Shown here one piece after another: positions 10,540-21,036 of a stretch of 35,904 nt of DNA. The stretch covers positions 1-35,904 of the forward strand of contig JAQIFP010000022.1 in NCBI GenBank assembly GCA_030141585.1, in the 5' to 3' direction. The notes under the pieces were generated by a model. That model saw only the letters and a program-made list of their open reading frames with translations. It did no database searches and was not told the DNA's origin. This DNA comes from Ophryocystis elektroscirrha. Lineage: Eukaryota; Apicomplexa; Conoidasida; Neogregarinorida; Ophryocystidae. The stretch's first letter is position 1. Each line of letters opens with the position of its first letter. A program made the translations under genes and the position numbers.

Positions 10540-11510
10540 TTTGTACTTAGTGAATGATAAACAATAAAATTTGATTTTATCAATATTTTTCAGAAAAATT
10601 TCCCACAATTTAGCTTTATAAATTTATACTTCAAATAACATGAAAGGCCTTCAAGTTTAATAATAAAAGAATAAATCTAAATTTTATCTAGAAATTTTCG
10701 ATTATTTTTGTGAAGGGGGAGCTAAAATTTTTTCTATAATTACGCAAAATTCCCAAATATAAATAATTGAGTTCTACTTATGGAAGTAAAACATATTTCA
10801 TCAATCTTGGTATAAGATCATTAAAAATACAATATAGTCTTTACTTATAGTATAAAAACTTCTTACTCGACTTTGACTATCATGTTTGTAATTTAAATAC
10901 ACAGAAAACCGCAAAATTCGCAAATTTTATTGCAAAACTTCATTACATAAAAAAATAAATATTAAATACATTGATTAAAAATAATAGTATGGTTGTACTA
11001 CATCAAAATTTATGTTCAATAAAGTACACTTCTAGATATTTTTTTGAATTATATACCTATATATTCTTTAACCTCATAATATATATGCGTTTTGATTAAT
11101 AATATCAAATAATTATAAAGCTATGTTTTTTTTCGATATTATAATTCATTTTTTTCAATATTTTTTGTACATCGCTCTTCTGTAATAAAGCAAATAATAA
11201 AAATACAAGGTCTGCAATATATATTCGAAAAGAAAATATGTTTTTGGTCTTTTATTAATTTATGATGTTCTAATAAATTATTAAATATATAATAATTAAA
11301 AAATCCAAAAATTCGTAATTAAATTGATTTTTTAAACAAGATCCAATTTAAAATGACTGATTCTTGTTTAATAATGCAAAAATAAGAAAATATTAGAATT
11401 AAGATTTAGATTGATGCTATTTTCAATAATTAAAAGCCTATACTATATGACGTATTATAAAGTAATTAGTTTTCTAATATTCGCACGTTAAAAATAAATT
11501 ATGACTTTTG
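10540..11510. other. Intergenic region, no gene seen
   Basis: About 970 bp of AT-rich sequence between the start of the minus-strand RINGv/FHA gene and the first candidate exon on the plus strand. It must contain two divergent promoters. I see no tandem repeat, tRNA-like structure or open frame of interest. Confidence 0.6.
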
Positions 11511-11917
11511 ATGAAAATCAATAAAACTTCAATGAAGAGAAAAAAGCATAATCTTGAATGTTTTTCAAGCATTTATAAAAATGCTTTTACTTCCTTCAAA
11601 TCTGTATCCAATACTTTTTATGATGTGACTCTGAATCAACCAATATATTACGTGAGTCTAATAATTATCAAAAATAAGCTGAATAGTTAATTGATGTATT
11701 TACATGCAACGCATATTGTATAAAGTGGGTTTTGTCAACACAACTATTTTCAGATATACATAAATTAGATTATAAAACTGTCTTGAATTACAATAACCAG
11801 TATTTCCACGCTAAACTCTTAACCTTAACAATAACAATTGATACACTATATATATTATCTTATCCACTTACATATAATTATATTCGTTTGTATATAATGA
11901 CAATAATATATTCGTAA
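11511..11917 (+). CDS. Possible small gene or 5' exons of the coiled-coil gene
   Basis: Three putative exons, 11511..11651, 11687..11717 and 11754..11917, join in one frame. They remove two introns of 35 and 36 nt with GTGAGT and GTATAA donors and AG acceptors. Read to the TAA at 11915 they give 111 residues: a basic start ([16 protein letters not shown]) followed by a Tyr/Ile/Leu-rich tail. The length and phase of both introns match this genome's short-intron class, which is the main evidence. The hydrophobic tail may be intronic. If so, this is the 5' end of the large plus-strand gene that follows, but I could not find a phase-compatible junction to the exon at 12341. No family is recognised. 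Confidence 0.35.
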
Positions 11918-11934
11918 ACACAAAAAAATACAAA

Positions 11935-12250
11935 TTATATATATATATATATATATATTTATAAAAAAAAAATACATATATATATGTATATATATATATG
12001 TGTATGTAAATGTACAAGTATATGTATACATGTGTATATATATGTATATGTAGAATATGTATATGTAAATTTACATATACATATATATATATATATATCT
12101 TTATAATAGAAAAATACATATATATATGTATATATATATATATGTAAATGTATAAGTATCCTTATATATATGTATATATATGTATGTATAAAATATGTAT
12201 ATATATATATATCTTTATAATAAAAAAATACATATATATATATGTATTTT
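11935..12250. repeat. Degenerate tandem TA/TATG repeat block
   Basis: A low-complexity block in which a larger unit recurs about three times. A CTTTATAATA or TTTATAAA lead is followed by AAAATACATATATATATGTA, beginning near 11958, 12099 and 12213, with spacings of about 142 and 114 bp. The inner sequence is TA with embedded TATG/CATA palindromes. It is non-coding; an apparent minus-strand frame through it is repeat-derived. Confidence 0.75.
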
Positions 12251-12355
12251 TTATTTAATGGTATTTATTATTAAATGGTAAAAATAATATAATTTTATTA
12301 ATATATATATAATTCTCAATAATTTTTATTAAAATTATAGATAAATAATAACGCA

Positions 12356-15300
12356 ATGTTTATAAAGCTACATAATAAGCAATTTAGAGTTTCGGTATAG
12401 TGGAAATTATATTTCATATATTTAATTAATAAAGAATTATAAATTCAACCTTGACAGGACTTTCTATAACGTTTTTTTCAGCCAATTAAAAAGAAGGATG
12501 ATGCTCGACAAAGAGAGAGTGTTGATTTTTATGAAAACAACACATCTGCTGATGATATCAGTACAGTAGCAACAATTAAAGATCTTGATGTCACTTCAGC
12601 CATCAAATATGGAACAAAACCTAAACCATTTAACCAACACATTTTAATGGAATTTAAAGAAATTATTCTCAATTGGATTCCTTTTAAAGAATCAGTAAAG
12701 ATTTTTAAAGAAGTTGCGGAAATTCGAGAGAATCAAAGACAATTAAACGAACTTTTGATTACACAGTCTTTTGAAAACAGAGCCCACTTAAATATTGATC
12801 AAAGCTTGCATAAAATTTTAAGAGAGTTTAAAATGTATACAGATTTTCAAACTCAAAAATCGATCAAAGAAATGGCCTTCAAAATTTCTAAAGCTGATAA
12901 TGAGATTAAGAAAAAACTTGCTAATCTAAAAATATCCTGCGATAAAATTGAACAATTAAGCAAAAGCGTCGAAACAATTCAAAAACACAGTACGTTTATT
13001 TGTAAAATATTTTTCAAGTATAAATTAGTTTACATGGTAATAATTTTCACATTTTTCTGTTACAATTTTTTTTACACAAGAAGCACTGTAGAACTATTTT
13101 AGAAGCACTGTAGAACTATTTTAGAAGCACTGTAGAACTATTTTAGAAGCACTGTAGGACTATTATAGAAGCACTGTAGAACTATTACAGAAACACTGTA
13201 GAACTATTATAAAAACACTGTAGAACTNNNNNNNNNNNNNNNNNNNNNNNNNNNNNNNNNNNNNNNNNNNNNNNNNNNNNNNNNNNNNNNNNNNNNNNNN
13301 NNNNNNNNNNNNNNNNNNNNNNNNNNNAGAAGCACTGTAGAACTATTTTAGAAGCACTGTAGAACTATTTTAGAAGCACTGTAGGACTATTATAGAAGCA
13401 CTGTAGAACTATTACAGAAACACTGTAGAACTATTATAAAAACACTGTAGAACTATTATAAAAACACTGTAGAACTATTATAAAAACACTGTAGAACTAT
13501 TATAGAAGCACTGTAGAACTATTATAGAAGCATTGTAGAACTATTATGGAAGCACTGTAGAACTATTATAGAAGCACTGTAGAACTATTATAGAAGCATT
13601 GTAGAACTATTATAGAAGCATTGTAGAACTATTATAGAAGCATTGTAGAACTATTATAGAAGCATTGTAGAACTATTATAGAAGCATTGTAGAACTATTA
13701 TAGAAACATTGTAGAACTATTATAGAAGCACTGTAGAATTATTTAATAAGTATTGTGAATGCATTACAGAACATTGTAAAAATACTGCATATTTGTTCTA
13801 ACATAATATAAAATGGTAGAAACGTTAGACAAAAATTGCGAATTATCCTTAAACATAGTGAAATGATTTAATATGCTGTTTATTTTCAAATCAAACTGAA
13901 TAAATTTATGTTTTTATGTAGATTCAAACGCACGATATCAAGATATACAGAATATACTAAAATCGTTAAAAACGGAGTTCAATTTAAAGTTTAATGAGTT
14001 TAAAAATATATTAGACAATAAATTGGATATTTCTTATAAAAGTGACATAAAAGAGATTGAAAATAGTCTGAAATGCTCAATTTCTCTACTTCAAGAAAAA
14101 TGCACTAAGTCGGTTGATGTAACTCAAGATTTAATAAAAAAAATTGAATTTTTAAAGAGTACGACAAATGATACACTCGAATCAAGCGCATCAAACAAAC
14201 GTTATATGGAATCTATAGTAAATAATTCACATATTGAAGTAAAGAATTATATAGAAAATGAAATAAATACATTTAACAAAAAAATTGATTTGTTAGAAAG
14301 TGAAAATAAATTGCTTGTTGATTCCAAGATAGATAATATTCATAATTTGTTTAAACTCGAACTTGAAACTTTACTGAATAAATTTCAATCGCTCGAAAAT
14401 ACTGATAAACTTCAACAAAATATTGAAGCAAATTGTGAAAAATTAATGTATATTGAAAAAAAGTTGAAGAACTTAAATGAATTGCAAAATAGTTACGCCA
14501 AGTTAGAAAACGATATTCTAAAGTTTAAAAAAGAAAATTCAAAAATTAACAAGCACGTTGAATCCATAGAAGCAAAACTACAAAATTTGGAATCAACTGA
14601 ATCAGAACAAACTGAAGCAACCTCGAAAAAAAAATCAAGTAAAAGCCCAAAAGCTTCCAAAAAAATGATTGAAATTGATAAATCCCAATTAAATAATGCA
14701 GAAGCCAAAATATTGAAAAAAAAAGAAGCCGAAAGGTTAGAAGCTGAAAGATTAGAAGCCGAAAGATTAGAAGCCGAAAGATTAGAAGCCGAAAGATTAG
14801 AAGCCGAAAGATTAGAAGCCAAAAGACTTGAAGCTGAGAGAATAGAAGCCGAAAGACTAGACGCCGAAAGACTAAAAGTTGAGACAATAGAAGCCGAAAG
14901 ATTAGAAGCCGAAAGAATAGAAGCCGAAAGAATAGAAGCCGAAAGAATAGAAGCCGAAAGAATAGAAGCCGAAAGATTAGAAGCCGAAAGAATAGAAGCC
15001 GAAAGATTAGAGGCTGAAAGATTAGAAGCCGAAAGATTAGAAGCCGAAAGAATAGAAGCCGAAAGAATAGAAGCCGAAAGATTAGAGGCCGAAAGATTAG
15101 AAGCCGAAAGATTAGAAGCCGAAAGATTAGAAGCCGAAAAATTAGAAGCCGAAAGAGTAGACGCCGAGAGACTAGAAACTGAGAGAATAGAAGCCGAAAG
15201 ATTAGAAGCCGAAAGAGTAGAAGCTGAAAGAGTAGAAGCTGAAAAAGTAGAAGCTGAAAGAGTAGAAGCTGAAAGAGTAGAAGCTGAAAGAGTAGACGCC

Positions 15301-17610
15301 GAGAGACTAGAAACTGAGAGAATAGAAGCCGAAAGATTAGAAGCCGAAATATTAGAAGCCAAAAGATTAGAAGCCGAAAGAAAAGAAGCCGAAAGAAAAG
15401 AAGCCGAAAAAATAGAAGCTGAAAGAGTAGAAGCCGATAGATTAGTTGCCGGAAAATCAGAAGCTGAAGGATTAGAATCTAAAACATTAGAAACTGAAAA
15501 AAAGGAAACTCAAAGAGCAGAACTCGTAATATTAAACTCGAAAACATTTGAGTCAAACATAGCGGAATTGGAAAATTTAGAATCAATTAATTTTGAAAAC
15601 GAAGACCAAAATGAAGCCGAAACAATAACTGAGATAAAAAGAAGAAATAAAGATCATCCGGATAATACGTTGCTTTGTTTTTCCACTGTAAGCTTCACAG
15701 AACTTGAAAGATTCAATAGTGCTAATTTTGAATCGAAAACAGCAGAAATTTTGTCTGAAGATGAAAAAATAAAAAAAATTATGGAAGAAGAAAGAAAAAA
15801 AAAAAAAAAACCCAGTTTAAAAAAAAGAAAGAAAACAGAAGTAATTCAGACAGAAAATACTCGTCAAATAACTGTGAATAATGATGATTTTGACACATTT
15901 GATGACGTAACTGGGATTAAGTTACTTACAGAAAAGGAATACATTGACCTGAATTTAAAATTAAGTAGGGAGAAAAAAAAAAATCAAGATTTTAAAGAAG
16001 AGTCTGGAAAAAAAAAAAAAGAAGTTCCTAAATTGAAAAACGAAGCTCATGAAAATTTAGTACAAAACGATACTGAAAATTTAGAAAAAAACAACGATTT
16101 ACATAATCTTCAAACTCAGAAAATTGTTGAATTTGATCCCTCAAAAGAAGATGAATACAACACAGAGAGGGAAGGTTTAAGCAACGAAAAAAAGTTAGAG
16201 AAACCTTCAAGAAAAAATAAAAAAATTACAGTTGAACAAGAAAAAAAAAAAAAGAATAAAAGTCTCAAGAGCGTCAAAGAAGATAAGCAAAAAGATAAGT
16301 CTGAAAGCGAAAGAAATGAAGTTGTTCTAAAACATCAAGTTGGAGAAAACAAGCTTGGTGAAAGCGAAAGTCAGCTAGAAAAAAAAAATAGTTTAAAAGA
16401 GGAAAAACTAGAAAAGCCAAAAAGAAAACGAAAAGCTGAAGGAGACAATTTAGAGAAAAAAAAAAGTGATATGGAAAAAAAAAAAGGTGATATAGAGAAA
16501 AAATTGGCTAAAAAGGAAAAAGACGCTCATGAAAAACCCAAAATTGAAGCAGATTTATTGAAAGAGCAACAAAGTGAGACAGATAAAGCATCAACTAAAG
16601 AAAAAAATAACAGCCACCTAACGCTTCAAGAAAAGGAAAGTAAATTAGTTGAAAAAGTTAAGAAAAAAAAAGACGACGTGGATTCTAAATTAAAGAAGAA
16701 AAAAAGTTCAATTGATGAGAAAATTAAAAGTCAAAAAAGTAACCCTAACGAAAAAATAAAAAAAAAAAAAAAAGCCAAAGATGATGTGTTAGAAGGAAAG
16801 GATGACACAATAATAGTAAATGAAAGAAAATGCCTTGATATCGACGAGATAAAACCAGTAAAAGAAAAAAAACCAATGAAAAAAAGCGAAAGTGAAACAG
16901 AAAAAACTAGAGAATTAGAGAAAAATATTGACAAAAAAAAAACAGACAATTTAGAAAAGAAATCTCGAAAATCTAAAACGGAAAAAAAAAATGATGATAT
17001 AGCAGAGAGTATAATGAACAAAATTGATAATTTAAAAAAAGTGCAATTTAGAGAAACTTTGGAGCTCATAAATCCTGGGGTATATTTTAAAGACAATTAC
17101 TTCTCAAGTAAGAATTGAATATTATTACTATTTTCCTCTAAATTGTATTTTGTGGTAGAATAACGATATTTAGTATAGTTTTTATATTCATATTGAAATT
17201 ATAATGCATATATTTAATATTTAGAATAAGCAACATAGTCTATATATATATAACTATTAATATAACAATAAAAAAATATAAAAAAAAAAAAAACTTACTC
17301 TAGTTCAAAGTTTTTTTTTTTAGTATATTATAAGTATACAATATATTACGTATTAATATTTAGTTAATATTTAATATATATAATTACTATTATTCTTCAA
17401 ATAGATAAAACTGACAATTAAACTAAATAGCTGCTTGATTAAATAATTATTATAAACAAATTATATAACGCTGAGTGTTTTTTTTTGTTATAATCAATAG
17501 TGAATGACGTGTGTTTATTAGAACCTGATGTAAACCAATCAGAGATGCAGCCCACAGTGATTGATTCAGTAAAAGAATATTTGAATCCATTGAAACTATT
17601 CCAACTTTAA
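12356..17610 (+). CDS. Giant Glu/Lys-rich coiled-coil protein with pentapeptide array
   Basis: Exons 12356..12394 (extendable in frame to 12341), 12482..12989, 13922..17107 and 17501..17610 give 1280 residues. Introns are 87, 932 and 393 nt; phases 0, 1 and 1 close, and GTAAGA at 17108 joins an acceptor at 17500. Residues about 60-430 are heptad-like coiled coil (for example [20 protein letters not shown]). Residues about 447-700 are some 50 tandem AERLE pentapeptides with I, V or K at the fourth position. The remainder is a Lys/Glu-rich disordered tract with many KKKK and EKK blocks. The C-terminus is [11 protein letters not shown]. There is no signal peptide or membrane helix. I recognise no family; a structural or cytoskeletal role is only a guess from composition. 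The N-terminus is uncertain: 12356 is the first ATG of exon 12341..12394, but exons at 11511-11917 may precede it. Confidence 0.82.
13079..13744 (+). repeat. 22-bp intronic minisatellite (array 1)
   Basis: Tandem 22-bp units inside the 932-nt intron 12990..13921 of the coiled-coil gene. On the reverse strand each unit reads as two 11-bp halves, GCTTCTATAAT then AGTTCTACAGT. About 6.8 units precede the N gap and about 19 follow it. Variant units occur in a fixed order, with differences at the 3' end of the unit (TTTT, TTAT, TTAC) and GCACT/GCATT/AACACT variants. No spacers separate the units. Confidence 0.95.
13228..13327. other. Assembly gap of 100 N
   Basis: Exactly 100 N, so probably a placeholder rather than a measured gap. 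Positions 13101-13227 before it and 13328-13454 after it are identical across 127 bases, including the order of variant units. The two contig ends therefore probably overlap, and the true array is likely shorter than drawn. Confidence 0.9.
14728..15480 (+). repeat. 15-bp coding minisatellite (AERLE pentapeptides)
   Basis: About 50 tandem 15-bp units (GCCGAAAGATTAGAA and close variants) inside the coiled-coil gene, each encoding A-E-R-L-E. Several units are identical at nucleotide level, and blocks with GTAGAC or AATAGAA variants recur as higher-order copies. This points to recent expansion. The period is five residues rather than a heptad, though it stays strongly helix-forming. Confidence 0.95.
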
Positions 17611-18473
17611 TAATTTTTCTTATAGTTATATTCTACATAAACGGTTGATGAGCATTTTCATACATAAAATGCTTATTTGTACAAACACGTATTATCTTAT
17701 ATATTTGTGGAGGTACAAGTATTTAAGGCCAAAATGACGATTATATAGTTACTTTTTAATTAATGATTTGGTTTAATTAACTATTGGTTTTTGCCCTATA
17801 TAGCTTACAGTAAACATAGTAATGTCGTAGTCTGTATATATTTGTCTATATTTTTTGTTAGCTGAGAAAATGGTATACAATATATAGTGATGTATAAGGG
17901 AGACTGAAAATCATTATTATTCACTTATGTACGTTTTATTATAATACGAAGTCCCGATAACTCAATTAAAGTTTTTGAAAAATTAAATTAGTTTGAATAG
18001 TGAAATGTTTTTATGCTACTGAAACCAATAGAATTTATTAATAAATCAACTTATGTAAATTATGTAAATTTTGTGAATTTAAATTTAATGTTCAGTAAGG
18101 TCGGGAGCAAAATAGAATTAAATGTGACAAAGAATTTATTTAACAAATATTAAAGAGTACGCAAAAGTTTTGACATAAAAATTGAGTATGGCAGTGGTTA
18201 ATATAATCATACTTAGTGATTGTTGCTTGAAAGTACACAGTATGAACAAATCATTAATTGATTGATAATGTCTACGGAGCAATTGTGCTTCTTTATTGGT
18301 TTTTTTTATTAATAATGCAGACAAATTTATAAATTTTACTAAATTTTTATATATTTTAATTATGTCTATTATATTTGGCATAAATAGAAAGAATCGAGTT
18401 GCATTAAATCTTGGGACCTTCTTAGAGATTTAAAAGGAACAACAGAAGATAGAAAAGAAAGAATTTGTAAAAT
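17611..18473. other. Intergenic region between coiled-coil gene and DnaJ
   Basis: About 860 bp of AT-rich DNA after the stop at 17610 and before the DnaJ start at 18474. The only open frame worth recording is the minus-strand 81-codon frame at 18136-18381, listed separately. No repeat or RNA gene is recognised. Confidence 0.55.
18136..18381 (-). CDS. Doubtful small hydrophobic open frame
   Basis: An ATG-to-TAA frame of 81 codons on the minus strand between two plus-strand genes. It begins MPNIIDIIKIYKNLV, has a basic middle (KKTNKEAQLLRRHYQ) and ends with a hydrophobic stretch that could span a membrane (SMIILTTAILNFYVKTFAY). Local sequence complexity is slightly higher than in the flanks. 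It matches no family I know, and frames of this length arise by chance in AT-rich DNA, so it may not be a gene. Confidence 0.2.
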   Translation of the reverse strand: MPNIIDIIKIYKNLVKFINLSALLIKKTNKEAQLLRRHYQSINDLFILCTFKQQSLSMIILTTAILNFYVKTFAYSLIFVK

Positions 18474-18779
18474 ATGGGAAAAGTACGTTAAATGGTTTTT
18501 TGACATATAAATTTAGGATTACTATAAAATTTTGGGTGTTTCAAAAGATGCCGGTGACACAGAGCTTAAAAAAGCTTACAGAAAACTTGCTATGCAATGG
18601 CATCCTGATAAGCATCCAGAGCCTAACGCAAAAAAAAAAGTATGTCTATAAAAAGTATCAATTCATAGGTTCACACTTGCACCAATTTACATATTTAATG
18701 CGTATATACATAAATGTTGAAAAAATAATGTATCAATATATTAATTACTAATACAAACTCAGTAATTATTCATAATAGT

Positions 18780-18835
<56 letters not shown>

Positions 18836-20270
18836 GTGTATATCAACATGTAAATGTTATGTACACATAATTTAACGTAAATTTGAATATATATACGTAT
18901 AAATATGTATATATATAAGTATTAAGAATATTGTATATATATGTTACAAAGTATAACATATATATACATTTACAGTTGAAACATAAAGTTTATACACATG
19001 AAATATCTAATTATATGATTTCAGGCTACAGAAATGTTTAAAGATATAGCTGAGGCTTACGATGTATTATCTGATAAAGAAAAGCGTGAAATATATAATA
19101 TGTATGGAGAGGAAGGTCTTAAGGGGGGTATGCCTGAAAGCGGTACCAGTGGTTTTACAACTTCTGGAGGACAAAGAGTATATTGTAAGTTTTTCTTTTT
19201 TTTTTTATATGTTTTTTTTTAAGATACTGGAGTTGACCCGGAAAAAATATTTTCAGCTTTTTTCGGCTCTGACCGAAGTCTGTTTACTTCTTTCTTCGAG
19301 GATGATTTCTCTATCAATTTCATTCAAGGTGGAGGGCCATCTGGAGGAGCATTTCGTCAAATGCAAGGAGGAGCACGACCACAAAGCAAGCCTCAAGCTG
19401 GGAAACAGTATCTCACTGATCTTAATGTAACGTTGGAAGAGTTATATACGTAAGTCATATTACCAAGAATGTATTAATTGCAATATAAATAGGTATATGT
19501 ATATCTGAATATAAATAATAGATACATATATATACGTATACGTATATATATATGTATATCAATATAAGTATATATATATATATGTATATGTATATCAATA
19601 TAAGTATGTATATATGTTAAATAATCGATATAAATATATTTAATATGTATTTATGTTGTAATTATGGTTTCTTTTAGGGGAACTACCAAAAAATTAAAAG
19701 TTACTCGAAAACGTTGGTATCACGACCAAATGACGAAAGAAGAAAAGTTATTGGAAATCAAAGTGAAAGCTGGTTGGAAAGATGGAACTAAAATAACTTT
19801 TGCTGGAGAGGGAGATCAAGAATCACCAACAAGTCAAGCAGGCGATCTCGTTTTCATAATTAAAACAAAAACTCACGATAGATTTGTTCGTAATGGAAAC
19901 CATCTTATTCATACTTTACACATTCCTCTTATAAAAGTAAATATCAGAAGAAAAAAAAAAAAAAAAATTAATAGGCGTTGTGTGGGTTTGTTGCCCCTGT
20001 TAGAACACTGGATAATCGAATATTAAAGATTACTGTTGATGAAGCTGTCAATCCAAAGACTAGAAAAATTGTTCCCGGAGAAGGTAAATATATTTATCTT
20101 TTAGTTAATGTTTAGGCATGCCCTCTTCAAAGAATCCAAATGAAAAAGGAGACCTAATATTAGAGTTAGACATTGTTTTTCCCAAGTAAGAAAAAAAAAA
20201 AAAATAAAAAAATATTATTAGATCTTTAAGTGACGAGAAAAAAGCAGCTTTACAAAAAATTTTAAGTTAA
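18474..20270 (+). CDS. DnaJ/Hsp40 co-chaperone, type II (DNAJB/Sis1-like)
   Basis: Eight exons: 18474..18482, 18517..18639, 19025..19184, 19224..19449, 19678..19936, 19975..20083, 20116..20185 and 20222..20270, giving 334 residues. Introns are 34, 385, 39, 228, 38, 32 and 36 nt. The J domain (residues 4-70) opens [20 protein letters not shown] and has the HPD triad at 32-34, which stimulates Hsp70 ATPase. A short Gly-rich linker follows, then [13 protein letters not shown]. The substrate-binding C-terminal domains carry [29 protein letters not shown] and [12 protein letters not shown]. The zinc-finger domain of type I DnaJ is absent. It has no signal peptide, so a cytosolic or nuclear site is expected. 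The coding part of exon 1 is only MGK. Several short introns are largely A or T runs. All junctions close in frame against the family pattern. Confidence 0.97.
18787..18832. repeat. TA microsatellite in DnaJ intron 2
   Basis: More than twenty uninterrupted TA units inside the 385-nt intron 18640..19024 of the DnaJ gene. The remainder of that intron is AT-rich with TATACGTATA-type palindromes and no other feature. Confidence 0.9.
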
Positions 20271-20418
20271 ACCAATATGGTCATATACTTTTTTTTATTC
20301 ATTTATAGTTAATATGAAATCGTATAACGTATCATATAAACGATATATTTCAACATCAAATCAAATTTTATTAACATAAAGCGCATAACAAATACCTCAA
20401 TACTTTACTGTCTGTTAT

Positions 20419-20460
<42 letters not shown>

Positions 20461-21036
20461 ATATATATTTTTTTTTTGCTGATATTCTATATGCTAATTG
20501 CCGAGCACTTGTACATAATATATGTGCACTAATAAAATAAATATGATTAAATTATATTTATAATAATTTATTTGAACCTTATTATATTATGTAATGTCTA
20601 TATAATATTAATTATTATAATTATAGCAATTATTGATTGAACTTTTTGAAGGTATTTATGTGTAAAGTCCTTTGTGTAAATGATTAGACATCGTATAACC
20701 TATGTATGAGCAATTAAAGAAAAAAAGTGTATCAGAAGTTATTTCTAGAATTAAAGCACGAATGTATGGGAATAAACGATATGTAATGATTAAAAGGCTT
20801 ATTATGTAAACGCAAAACTAAGACTATATACATAAAAAAAAAAAGTATATATATACGTATAATATGTTTATATATATATCTTGACATATTTTACATGTAA
20901 TATCTCGAATTTCATAAATTTAAATAAAAAAAAAATGATTATCTCAATAAAATAATGTAATAAAAAGATTATTAGTTTATATATAAATAGCACAATTTTT
21001 CCTAGATTTAGCAAATATATCCTGTTACATTAAAAA
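20271..21036. other. Intergenic region between DnaJ and HDAC
   Basis: About 765 bp between two co-directional genes. It contains a TA run at about 20422-20452 followed by a T run, and AT-rich sequence otherwise. It should hold the HDAC promoter. No gene or RNA is seen. Confidence 0.6.

Noticed and set aside
10540..11510. tRNA or other structured RNA gene in the long intergenic regions
   Set aside because: I looked for a GGTTCGA-type B box with a matching acceptor stem in the intergenic stretches and saw none. A dedicated covariance-model search would be needed to exclude it.
11868..12119. Minus-strand Tyr/Ile-rich frame
   Set aside because: It is produced by the TA/TATG repeat block, with no conserved content.
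13079..13744. CRISPR-like array
   Set aside because: The 22-bp units are directly abutting with no spacers, lie in a spliced intron of a eukaryotic gene, and have no cas-like neighbours.
14493..15362. Minus-strand open frame of 289 codons rich in Leu, Ser, Ala and Asn
   Set aside because: It is the reverse complement of the 15-bp AERLE array; a stop-free repeat stays open on the other strand. The sense frame continues far beyond the array in both directions.
16731..17096. Minus-strand Phe/Ser-rich frame
   Set aside because: It is antisense to the AAA/GAA-rich Lys/Glu tract of the coiled-coil gene, where stops are naturally scarce on the opposite strand.
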